Part shown: one piece after another, positions 54,301-60,990 of the stretch | Position numbering within the stretch: the stretch's first letter is position 1 | How the letters are laid out: every line of letters begins with the position of its first letter | From: JACPUW01 sp049115495 | Lineage (GTDB): Bacteria > Bacteroidota > Bacteroidia > CAILMK01 > JACPUW01 | DNA: 64,000 nucleotides | NCBI GenBank assembly: GCA_049115495.1 | Contig: JAGDZV010000004.1 | Span: 310,001 to 374,000 of the forward strand | Reading direction: 5' to 3' | Notes under the pieces: generated by a model | Seen by the model: only the letters and a program-made list of their open reading frames with translations | Told to the model about the DNA's origin: nothing | The model's database searches: none | Made by a program: the position numbers and the translations under genes

Positions 54301-54723
54301 CCTTCAGGTATGGTAGTAGGTCACGATAATATTAAGAGTGCCACATCTATAGTTGACTTTGTATTTAGACTATTAGGTTTTGAATACTTAGGACGCGAAG
54401 ATTTGGTACAGGTAAAGCCACAGCAAATTGCTTTTGATGAAGATAGCAATGATCCCGTTTTGGATAGGTCTGGCTCATCTACAGATAGAAAAGTACCACA
54501 GGCCGAGAAAATAAGCCCAGTAAAACCGGTGGCTTCTGCTCAACCACAAGCTACAAATGCTGCCGAAGAAAGCTCTGAGCATTCATCATTTAGCAGTATT
54601 GATGATGCATTAAGTGGAATGATGGGAGATGCACCAAGTTGCGATGTTTGTGGTCATATAACCATAAGAAACGGTACCTGCTACAAATGCTTAAACTGCG
54701 GTAATAGCCTTGGATGTAGCTAA
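51346..54723 (+). CDS. nrdJ: Adenosylcobalamin-dependent (class II) ribonucleotide reductase
   Basis: Reduces ribonucleotides to deoxyribonucleotides with a B12-generated radical, in the cytoplasm and independent of oxygen. The 1125-residue length fits the long B12-dependent type. The active-site loop NPCSE gives Asn390, Cys392 and Glu394; GSGVGTNFSNIRG and TTVIAPTGTIGLVMDCDTTG are further family blocks (the second near 590-605). A linker of low complexity (about 840-870, rich in Asp/Glu) precedes a C-terminal domain ending in a zinc-ribbon-like CDVCGH...CYKCLNCGNSLGC. No class I subunits are near. B12 supply would have to come from synthesis or uptake coded elsewhere. Confidence 0.96.
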   Translation: MVKKTTTRKSGGLKFSRYFTEEGKSPFDLFDYEIRSSVIRNPSGDVVFEMNDVEVPNTWSQVATDILAQKYFRKTGVPQPNGTLGRENSIKQTAHRLANCWADWGKRYGYFASDADASVFYDELAFMITGQYAAPNSPQWFNTGLFTSYGITGSPQGHYYVDPDTEKLNKSTSAYERPQPHACFILSVEDDLVNEGGIMDLWVREARIFKYGSGVGTNFSNIRGANESLSGGGASSGLMSFLKIGDRAAGAIKSGGTTRRAAKMVCIDLDHPEIEDFINWKVEEEKKVAALIAAGYSSDYEGEAYRTVAGQNSNNSIRIPNTFFNALEEGKDWELKARTSGETMKKIPAEKLWNDIAFAAWACADPGVQYDTTINEWHTCPASGRINASNPCSEYMFLDNTACNLASLNLIKFYDQENLEFDVDGLKHAIRVWTTVLEISVLMAQFPSKEVAKLSYEFRTLGLGFANLGTVLMTSGIPYDSAKAQAIGGAMAAIMTGTSYATSAEMAQHLGAFKGYEKNKDHMLRVIRNHRYAAYHASEDTYENLDIKPQGIKPEHCPDYLLTAACNSWDDALRLGEKFGYRNAQTTVIAPTGTIGLVMDCDTTGIEPDFALVKFKKLSGGGYFKIVNQSVPKALETLGYPENEIKAIVDYAKGTASLVGAPHINHDSLRSKGFTEEELEKVEGQLPSAFEISFVFNVWTFGEAAMQRLGFSADEYNKPGFDLLRKLGFSKSQIAEANEYVCGTMTVEGAPYLREEHYPVFDCANKCGAKGERYIAAAGHIRMMGAAQPFISGAISKTINLPNEANVEEIKECYQLSWELGLKANALYRDGSKLSQPLSNKSDVEDEDEVTEDTTDAVKEVVGEKGEKKLEELTPQEVLDAAIRIMNKSTDTKFKRQLSRIVERKKLPHKRRGFTQKARVGGQTMFIRTGEYNDGTLGEIFIDIHKEGASFRSLMNSFAIAVSIGMQYGVPLEEYVNKFTFTRFEPSGMVVGHDNIKSATSIVDFVFRLLGFEYLGREDLVQVKPQQIAFDEDSNDPVLDRSGSSTDRKVPQAEKISPVKPVASAQPQATNAAEESSEHSSFSSIDDALSGMMGDAPSCDVCGHITIRNGTCYKCLNCGNSLGCS

Positions 54724-54753
54724 ATAGAGATTTAATTGTAGTCCATAACTATC

Positions 54754-54783
54754 AAAGCCCCGATTCGTAAGCGTCGGGGCTTT
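54754..54783 (+). terminator. Intrinsic terminator of nrdJ
   Basis: Perfect 10-bp stem (AAAGCCCCGA with TCGGGGCTTT), 10-nt loop, T tail. The rest of the 228-bp gap 54724-54951 holds the sdhC promoter region with TAAATTCG at 54916-54923, one base off the TAnnTTTG consensus, and nothing else recognisable. Confidence 0.9.
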
Positions 54784-54951
54784 TTGTTGTTTTAGGTCTT
54801 TAAACTGGAAAACCTGTACCTTCAAATCAAAGAATTGCTATTTAGACCCATTCCAAATTAGCTTAGTCAAAGCCAAAAATTGATTCACAACAAGCTTAGG
54901 GCCACTTGCTGTGTTAAATTCGCAAACTGAATTCAAACACAAAAAGAATAC

Positions 54952-55641
54952 ATGAGTTGGTTGAAAACGACCTTTAGCAGTTCCATTGGTAAAAAGGTGG
55001 CCATGGCGCTATCAGCACTTTTTCTCCTCATCTTCTTACTACAGCATTTCATGATTAATTTCACCTCGGTAGTAAGTGCAGATGTGTTTAATGAGATATC
55101 TCATTTTATGGGCACAAATCCAATAGTGCAATTTTTATTACAACCCGTTTTAATTTTTGGTGTGGTTTATCACTTTATAATGGGATTTGTACTTGAAATG
55201 CAAAATCGAAAAGCCAGAAGTGTAAAGTACGCCATGTATAATGGCAAAGCAAACTCATCTTGGTTTTCAAGAAACATGATCATATCGGGTGTAGTAATAC
55301 TTGCTTTTCTTGGCCTCCACTTTTATGATTTTTGGGTTCATGAAATCACTGTGAAGTATATTCAAAGAGATATGACTGGATTAAACTCATTAGGAGAGCT
55401 TAGATATTTTGAAGAAACTGTTCACAAATTTGAAGATCCTTTTAGAGTGGCTATATACTGTGTTTCATTTGTGCTATTGGCAATGCACTTAATGCACGGT
55501 TTTCAGTCAGCGTTTCAATCAATGGGTGCACGTCATCCAAAATACTTCCCAATCATTCAAAAGCTTGGAAAAGTTTACGCTATAGCCATTCCACTTGGTT
55601 TCATTTTTATTGCATTGTTTCACCATCTTAATCAGCACTAA
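54952..55641 (+). CDS. sdhC: Succinate dehydrogenase cytochrome b subunit
   Basis: The single membrane anchor of a type-B succinate:quinone reductase, holding two b hemes and the menaquinone site. It has 229 residues and five helices. Candidate heme-ligand histidines lie in FLLQHFMINF, VVYHFIMGFV, LGLHFYDFWVHE and LAMHLMHGFQSAF. B. subtilis-type complexes have one such large subunit in place of SdhC plus SdhD, as here. sdhA follows after 12 nt. Confidence 0.93.
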   Translation: MSWLKTTFSSSIGKKVAMALSALFLLIFLLQHFMINFTSVVSADVFNEISHFMGTNPIVQFLLQPVLIFGVVYHFIMGFVLEMQNRKARSVKYAMYNGKANSSWFSRNMIISGVVILAFLGLHFYDFWVHEITVKYIQRDMTGLNSLGELRYFEETVHKFEDPFRVAIYCVSFVLLAMHLMHGFQSAFQSMGARHPKYFPIIQKLGKVYAIAIPLGFIFIALFHHLNQH

Positions 55642-55653
55642 ACCTAGCGTATT

Positions 55654-57663
55654 ATGACTGTATTAAACTCAAGAATTCCAGAAGGTCCTATCAAGGATAA
55701 GTGGACCAATCATAAAAACAACATAAAACTTGTAAACCCGGCTAATAAGCGATTAATTGATGTAATTGTTGTTGGAACAGGTTTGGCTGGTGGTTCGGCA
55801 GCAGCTACGTTGGCTGAGCTTGGCTATAACGTAAAAGCATTTTGTTACCAAGATTCTCCACGTAGAGCACACTCTATTGCTGCTCAAGGTGGTATTAATG
55901 CCGCCAAAAACTATCAAGGAGATGGTGATTCAACATATCGATTATTTTATGATACGGTAAAGGGTGGAGACTACCGCTCAAGAGAAGCCAATGTATATCG
56001 ATTGGCCGAAGTATCAACCAACATTATAGATCAATGTGTTGCACAAGGTGTTCCTTTTGCAAGAGATTATGGTGGATTGCTTGATAACCGCTCTTTTGGT
56101 GGTGTGCAGGTATCACGTACCTTTTATGCCAAAGGCCAAACGGGTCAGCAGCTGTTATTAGGTTGCTATTCTGCCATGAATCGCCAAATAGGAAAGGGAA
56201 AAATCAAAATGTACAACCGTCATGAAATGATGGACCTTGTGATTGTTGACGGAAAAGCTCGTGGAATTATTGCAAGAAACCTGGTAACAGGCGATGTTGA
56301 AAGACACAGTGCACACGCGGTGGTTATTGCATCGGGTGGTTACGGAAACGTGTTTTTCCTTTCTACCAACGCCATGGGTTCAAATACTTCTGCAGCTTGG
56401 AAAGTGCACCGTAGAGGAGCCTATTTTGCAAACCCTTGCTTTACACAAATTCACCCTACATGTATTCCACAGCATGGCGAGCAACAATCAAAGCTTACCT
56501 TAATGTCAGAGTCGTTAAGAAACGACGGAAGAATTTGGGTGCCTGCTAAGAAAGAAGATGCAGAAGCCATAAGAGCTGGTAAGAAAACAGCGAATGATAT
56601 AGCAGAAGCTGACAGGGATTACTACTTAGAAAGAAGATATCCGTCATTTGGTAACCTTGTGCCCCGTGATGTGGCATCACGAGCCGCCAAAGAACGCTGC
56701 GATGCTGGCTTCGGCGTTGGAATGAACGAAACTGGCGAAGCGGTTTTTCTCGATTTTGATGCATCCATAATGCGTTATGGTCAAGAAACGGCCAACGTAA
56801 AAGGCATGCACAATGCCAGCGAAGCTGAAATTAGAGCCTTAGGGGAAAGTGTGGTTGAGAGTAAGTATGGTAACTTATTTGATATGTACCAGCTTATTAC
56901 CGATGATAACCCGTATAAAACACCAATGCGTATTTACCCTGCTGTTCATTATACAATGGGCGGTGTTTGGGTTGATTATAATTTAATGACAACCATTCCG
57001 GGTTGTTATGCCATTGGAGAAGCTAACTTCTCAGATCATGGCGCCAACAGACTTGGTGCTTCTGCACTAATGCAGGGATTGGCCGATGGATATTTTGTAT
57101 TGCCATATACTATCGGAGACTATCTAGCTGATGATATTAGAACGGGTGCCATACCAACTGACACGCCAGAATTTGAATCGGCCGAAAAAGAAGTAAAGGA
57201 GCGAATTAACTTCTTTGTAAATAATAACGGTAAAAATTCTGTTGACTATTACCACAAAAAACTTGGTAAAATTATGTGGAACCAAGTAGGTATGGCCAGA
57301 AATGAAGAAGGTTTAAAAGACGCTATTGCTTCTATAAAAGCGATTAGAGAAGATTTTTGGAAAAATGTACGAGTACCCGGAGATGCCGAAGGAATGAACG
57401 CTGAACTTGAAAAGGCCGGAAGAGTGGCCGATTTCTTAGAGCTTGGAGAGTTGTTTGCTCGAGATGCTTTAGAAAGAAATGAGAGTTGCGGTGGTCATTT
57501 TAGAGAAGAATACCAAACTGAAGAAGGTGAAGCTGTTCGTGATGATAGCAATTTTACATTCGTATCGGCCTGGGAATACACAGGTGATCCTGCAACTGCC
57601 AAAATGCACAAAGAGGACCTTGTTTATGAGAATATCGAGTTGAAAACTAGATCATACAAGTAG
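55654..57663 (+). CDS. sdhA: Succinate dehydrogenase/fumarate reductase flavoprotein subunit
   Basis: The FAD subunit that oxidises succinate. In 669 residues the dinucleotide fold is DVIVVGTGLAGGSAAATLAE (about 37-56), the covalent-FAD His is in RRAHSIAAQGGINAAKN, and the active-site Arg/His lie in MGGVWVDYN and GANRLGASALMQGL. The length and the SdhC type match the Bacteroidota/epsilon-like fumarate reductase group. Between it and sdhB lies an unrelated four-helix-bundle gene. Confidence 0.96.
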   Translation: MTVLNSRIPEGPIKDKWTNHKNNIKLVNPANKRLIDVIVVGTGLAGGSAAATLAELGYNVKAFCYQDSPRRAHSIAAQGGINAAKNYQGDGDSTYRLFYDTVKGGDYRSREANVYRLAEVSTNIIDQCVAQGVPFARDYGGLLDNRSFGGVQVSRTFYAKGQTGQQLLLGCYSAMNRQIGKGKIKMYNRHEMMDLVIVDGKARGIIARNLVTGDVERHSAHAVVIASGGYGNVFFLSTNAMGSNTSAAWKVHRRGAYFANPCFTQIHPTCIPQHGEQQSKLTLMSESLRNDGRIWVPAKKEDAEAIRAGKKTANDIAEADRDYYLERRYPSFGNLVPRDVASRAAKERCDAGFGVGMNETGEAVFLDFDASIMRYGQETANVKGMHNASEAEIRALGESVVESKYGNLFDMYQLITDDNPYKTPMRIYPAVHYTMGGVWVDYNLMTTIPGCYAIGEANFSDHGANRLGASALMQGLADGYFVLPYTIGDYLADDIRTGAIPTDTPEFESAEKEVKERINFFVNNNGKNSVDYYHKKLGKIMWNQVGMARNEEGLKDAIASIKAIREDFWKNVRVPGDAEGMNAELEKAGRVADFLELGELFARDALERNESCGGHFREEYQTEEGEAVRDDSNFTFVSAWEYTGDPATAKMHKEDLVYENIELKTRSYK

Positions 57664-57676
57664 CGCATGGTTGTTT

Positions 57677-57691
57677 GTTATCAGTTAATTG
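57677..57691 (+). repeat. Left arm of imperfect inverted repeat bracketing the four-helix-bundle gene
   Basis: GTTATCAGTTAATTG. Its complement, CAATTAACTGATAAC, matches 12 of 15 bases of the right arm CTATTAACTATTAAC at 58097-58111. Both arms flank the four-helix-bundle gene between sdhA and sdhB. The AT-rich composition lowers confidence. Confidence 0.45.
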
Positions 57692-57697
57692 TTATTG

Positions 57698-58093
57698 GTG
57701 AGCAGGTTAAAATCTTTTGAAGACCTTAATGTTTGGAAAGAAGCCACAAAACTTAGAAGATTGATTATGGAAATAATTAAAAAACTTCCCAATTATGAGC
57801 AGTTTGAGTTGGCATCTCAAATGAGAAGAGCTTCAAGATCTGTTACACATAACATTGCTGAAGGATATGGTAGGTTTCATTATCAAGAAAATATTCAGTT
57901 CTGCAGAACATCAAGAGGTTCTGCTTACGAATTACTTGATCAAATCATAAGCGCATTTGATGAAGGGTATATTTCTGATGATGAACAAAATGAAACAAGA
58001 AAACAACTTGATACTACCATCAAATTACTTAATGGTTACATCGGTTATTTGTCTAAGGCAAAAGCTGAAAGCCAAACAAATACTAATAACTAA
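57698..58093 (+). CDS. Four-helix-bundle protein (S23/avd-like)
   Basis: A 131-residue helical protein of the family first seen as insertions in 23S rRNA genes. Signature blocks: SFEDLNVWKEATKLRRLIMEI at the start, NYEQFELASQMRRASRSVTHNIAEGYGR in the middle (in parts), and RTSRGSAYELLDQI. Function is unsettled. The start is GTG at 57698 (MSRLKSFEDL); TTG at 57689 is also in frame. It splits sdhA from sdhB and is bracketed by an imperfect inverted repeat, as if inserted. Confidence 0.9.
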   Translation: MSRLKSFEDLNVWKEATKLRRLIMEIIKKLPNYEQFELASQMRRASRSVTHNIAEGYGRFHYQENIQFCRTSRGSAYELLDQIISAFDEGYISDDEQNETRKQLDTTIKLLNGYIGYLSKAKAESQTNTNN

Positions 58094-58096
58094 TTT

Positions 58097-58111
58097 CTAT
58101 TAACTATTAAC
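58097..58111 (+). repeat. Right arm of imperfect inverted repeat bracketing the four-helix-bundle gene
   Basis: CTATTAACTATTAAC, a 12-of-15 match to the complement of 57677-57691. It ends 10 nt before the sdhB ATG. Confidence 0.45.
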
Positions 58112-58121
58112 TTTAAGAATT

Positions 58122-58892
58122 ATGTCATCAAATAACAATATGAATCTCACACTTAAAATTTGGAGACAAAAGAATAAGGATGCGAAAGGGGCATTAGAAA
58201 CCTACCAAATTGGAGGAGTTTCTCCCGACAGCTCTTTTCTTGAAATGATGGATATGCTCAATGAGCAATTGATTAATGAAGGAAAAGAACCCGTAGTTTT
58301 TGACCATGATTGTCGTGAGGGGATTTGCGGAACATGTTCAATGTTTATTAACGGACAACCACATGGCCCGGGTAAAAGGGTAACCACATGCCAGTTGCAT
58401 ATGCGTAGCTTTAGCGATGGCGATACCATATATATTGAGCCATTTAGGGCAAATGCATTTCCTGTAATTAAGGACCTAATGGTTGATAGAAGCTCTTTTG
58501 ATAGAGTGCAACATGCAGGTGGATTTATTTCAGTAAATACAAGTGGTAATACACAAGACGCCAATTCAATTCCAATTGAAAAAGTTAATGCTGATGCCGC
58601 TTTTGATGCCGCAGCTTGTATTGGATGCGGGGCATGTGTAGCTACTTGTAAAAACTCATCAGCCATGCTATATGTATCGGCTAAGGTTTCTCAATTTGCC
58701 TTATTACCGCAAGGCCAAGTTGAAGCCAAAGAGCGTGTGCAAAACATGGTAGCTCAAATGGATAAAGAAGGTTTTGGTAATTGTACCAATACAGGAGCCT
58801 GTGAAGCTGAATGCCCTAAAGGTATCTCGCTCGATAATATTGCCCGAATGAATAGGGAGTTTATGTCTGCTTCTATTACAAGCAATAAGTAA
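58122..58892 (+). CDS. sdhB: Succinate dehydrogenase iron-sulfur subunit
   Basis: Carries electrons from SdhA to the quinone site. In 256 residues the three clusters are visible: CREGICGTCSMFING and the later Cys for [2Fe-2S] (about 67-100), CIGCGACVATCKN for [4Fe-4S] (about 167-179), and CTNTGACEAECPKGI for [3Fe-4S] (about 226-240). It should be co-transcribed with sdhC and sdhA, through the intervening four-helix-bundle gene, and is followed by a terminator. Confidence 0.96.
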   Translation: MSSNNNMNLTLKIWRQKNKDAKGALETYQIGGVSPDSSFLEMMDMLNEQLINEGKEPVVFDHDCREGICGTCSMFINGQPHGPGKRVTTCQLHMRSFSDGDTIYIEPFRANAFPVIKDLMVDRSSFDRVQHAGGFISVNTSGNTQDANSIPIEKVNADAAFDAAACIGCGACVATCKNSSAMLYVSAKVSQFALLPQGQVEAKERVQNMVAQMDKEGFGNCTNTGACEAECPKGISLDNIARMNREFMSASITSNK

Positions 58893-58912
58893 TCTACTTA
58901 AATGATTCATAT

Positions 58913-58945
58913 AAAAAGCCTTTAGAAATAATCTAAAGGCTTTTT
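58913..58945 (+). terminator. Intrinsic terminator of the sdh operon
   Basis: Perfect 14-bp stem (AAAAAGCCTTTAGA with TCTAAAGGCTTTTT), 5-nt loop, then TT. It lies 20 nt past sdhB and 14 nt before the methyltransferase gene. Confidence 0.92.
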
Positions 58946-58958
58946 TTGTTAAACAAGT

Positions 58959-59552
58959 ATGAAACTGAACGAGCAATTTTGGAGCGACAGATATGAGAAA
59001 CGTGAAATAGGTTGGGACCTTGGCAATATTTCAACACCCCTTAAGGAATATATTGATCAGTTAAAGGATAAAAAACAACGTATTCTAATACCCGGTTGCG
59101 GTAATGCTTATGAAGCCGAGTACCTACTAAGTAAAGGGTTTGAGAATGTTACTTTAGTTGATATTTCCAATGTTCTTATAAAGCAGTTAAAGAATAAGTT
59201 TTTTCCGAATTATAGCGGTAGGCTAAACCTTGTTTATGGCGACTTTTTTGAAATGAATGGAAAGTATGATCTAATTATTGAGCAAACCTTTTTTTGCGCC
59301 TTAGATCCGGCTTTGAGAATTGAGTATGCGTCAAAAATGAACGAGCTTTTGGCAGTTGATGGTAAATTGGTAGGTCTTATGTTTAATAGACAATTTGAAC
59401 ACCAAGGGCCACCTTTTGGTGGTACAAAAGATGAATATATTGAGTATTTTGATAAGCATTTTAAACTCAAATATTTTTCTGAATGTTACAACTCTATTCC
59501 ACCAAGAAGGGGGAGCGAACTCTTTATTAGCCTTATTAAGAAACAAGCTTAA
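58959..59552 (+). CDS. TPMT-like SAM-dependent methyltransferase
   Basis: A 197-residue class I methyltransferase of the thiopurine/thiol methyltransferase family. FWSDRYEKREIGWDLGNIS starts it; the SAM site is RILIPGCGNAYEAEYLL (about 42-58), then VTLVDIS and DLIIEQTFFCALDP. Family members methylate thiols, halides, selenium or tellurium compounds. The true substrate here is unknown. It starts just past the sdh terminator and is followed by a DUF4293 gene. Confidence 0.9.
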   Translation: MKLNEQFWSDRYEKREIGWDLGNISTPLKEYIDQLKDKKQRILIPGCGNAYEAEYLLSKGFENVTLVDISNVLIKQLKNKFFPNYSGRLNLVYGDFFEMNGKYDLIIEQTFFCALDPALRIEYASKMNELLAVDGKLVGLMFNRQFEHQGPPFGGTKDEYIEYFDKHFKLKYFSECYNSIPPRRGSELFISLIKKQA

Positions 59553-59601
59553 AAATAGCAGCCTTTTTGGTTTCTTTGCGCTGCTAAAAAACAAAACGAA
59601 C

Positions 59602-60093
59602 ATGATTCAGAGAATTCAATCAGTTTATCTATTTGTATCAGTAATTGCGGTAACTCTTATGTTTTTTTTACCTATGTATTCTGCCGAACTTACGGGCGCA
59701 GTGCTTAGTGTAAGTATATCAGCAGGTGAGTTGCTTTCTGATGGTGCAGTGTTTGATTCTGTGAAATTTGTTTACGTACCCATTCTTGCCTTTATCACCA
59801 TTACATTGATGATTGTAACCATTTTTATGTTTAATAACAGACCCCTACAAATAAAACTAGCAAGATTTGGTGGTTTAATGAATACAGCACTATTAGTTGT
59901 GCTCCTGTTTTTTGGAATAGAATCGGCCAAAACACTTGAGTCTGCAGTTGCCTTAAGTGCACAAGGCGAAGTGTTGGGATCTTATGCCGTGGGTGCCTTT
60001 TTGCCTATTGTAGGCATGATTCTTTGCTTTTTGGCATCAAGGGCCATAATGAAAGACGAAGCTAAGGTGAGAAGTGCTAGCCGATTGCGCTAG
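59602..60093 (+). CDS. DUF4293 family membrane protein
   Basis: A 163-residue protein with four membrane helices (about 6-24, 57-77, 90-108, 130-150). The MIQRIQSVYLF start is the DUF4293 signature, found almost only in Bacteroidota; the start is ATG 59602, since an earlier frame start lies inside the methyltransferase gene. Function unknown. Its last 4 nt overlap the end of the convergent cdaA gene. In other Bacteroidota it is often near RNA polymerase or transcription genes; I see no such link here. Confidence 0.85.
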   Translation: MIQRIQSVYLFVSVIAVTLMFFLPMYSAELTGAVLSVSISAGELLSDGAVFDSVKFVYVPILAFITITLMIVTIFMFNNRPLQIKLARFGGLMNTALLVVLLFFGIESAKTLESAVALSAQGEVLGSYAVGAFLPIVGMILCFLASRAIMKDEAKVRSASRLR

Positions 60094-60905
60094 TCTATCG
60101 CTTTACTATTAAGCAATCTATCTAAGTTCTTTTGCAACTCTTCAGGTGTTAGATAGGAGTAAATTCTGCCGTCAACAGAATATGAAATGCTTCCTGTCTC
60201 TTCTGAAACCACAATGCAGATGGCATCGGTCTGTTCAGTTAGTCCAATGGCTGCGCGATGTCTAGTTCCGTAGTTTCTTGGCAGTTCTCTAGATTGTGAT
60301 ACAGGTAAAATACAAGAAGCGGCTACAATCATATTTGCAGCAATTATTACTGCACCATCATGCAAGGGGGCAGTTTTTTGAAAAATGGTGGTAAGAATTT
60401 CGCTTTTTACCAAGCTTCGCATCTCAACCCCTGTGTTGGTAAAGTTTTTAAGGTCAGAGTTTCTTGAAATTACAATTATTGCCCCAGTTTTATTGCTTGA
60501 CATTCTCCTGGCAGACTTTACAACTTCATCTACGTTAAGCGTGAAATTATCTTTCAGGTCCCAATTCCATGGGAGAAGACTTTTCCAGCTTGAACCTGTT
60601 TGTGCTCGCACAGCATTTCTACCTATAATCAGTAGTACTCGTCTAATCTCTTGCTGAAAAACAATCAGCACTGCAATAACACCAACTTCAATAAACTGAC
60701 CCAATATCCCCGAAACAAGTCTCATTTCTAAGGAACGTACGAGCCACCAAATGAAAAAGATTGAAGCAATACCAATTGAAATGTTGAATGCAATAGTTCC
60801 TTTTACAAGTTTGTAAAGCACATAAAGCATTAGTGCCACCAATATGATGTCTAGCAGATCTAGAAACCTAAACGGTAAAAAACCTATGTCTATTAGGAAG
60901 TGCAT
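60090..60905 (-). CDS. cdaA: Diadenylate cyclase CdaA
   Basis: Makes cyclic di-AMP from two ATP. In 271 residues three N-terminal helices (about 15-33, 40-57, 65-82) anchor a DAC domain with the catalytic DGAVII (Asp183-Ala185) and GTRHRAAIG (Arg215-Arg217) motifs intact. This membrane-bound type is the single diadenylate cyclase of many bacteria. No c-di-AMP phosphodiesterase or folP lies next to it in this window. Confidence 0.95.
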   Translation of the reverse strand: MHFLIDIGFLPFRFLDLLDIILVALMLYVLYKLVKGTIAFNISIGIASIFFIWWLVRSLEMRLVSGILGQFIEVGVIAVLIVFQQEIRRVLLIIGRNAVRAQTGSSWKSLLPWNWDLKDNFTLNVDEVVKSARRMSSNKTGAIIVISRNSDLKNFTNTGVEMRSLVKSEILTTIFQKTAPLHDGAVIIAANMIVAASCILPVSQSRELPRNYGTRHRAAIGLTEQTDAICIVVSEETGSISYSVDGRIYSYLTPEELQKNLDRLLNSKAID

Positions 60906-60990
60906 TCAATCGCAAAGATGACGCTTTTAAGTTTAAAGAATGATAGTTCAAAGTTCAAAGGCCTTTAAACCTAAATTTTTAAACTTTAAA

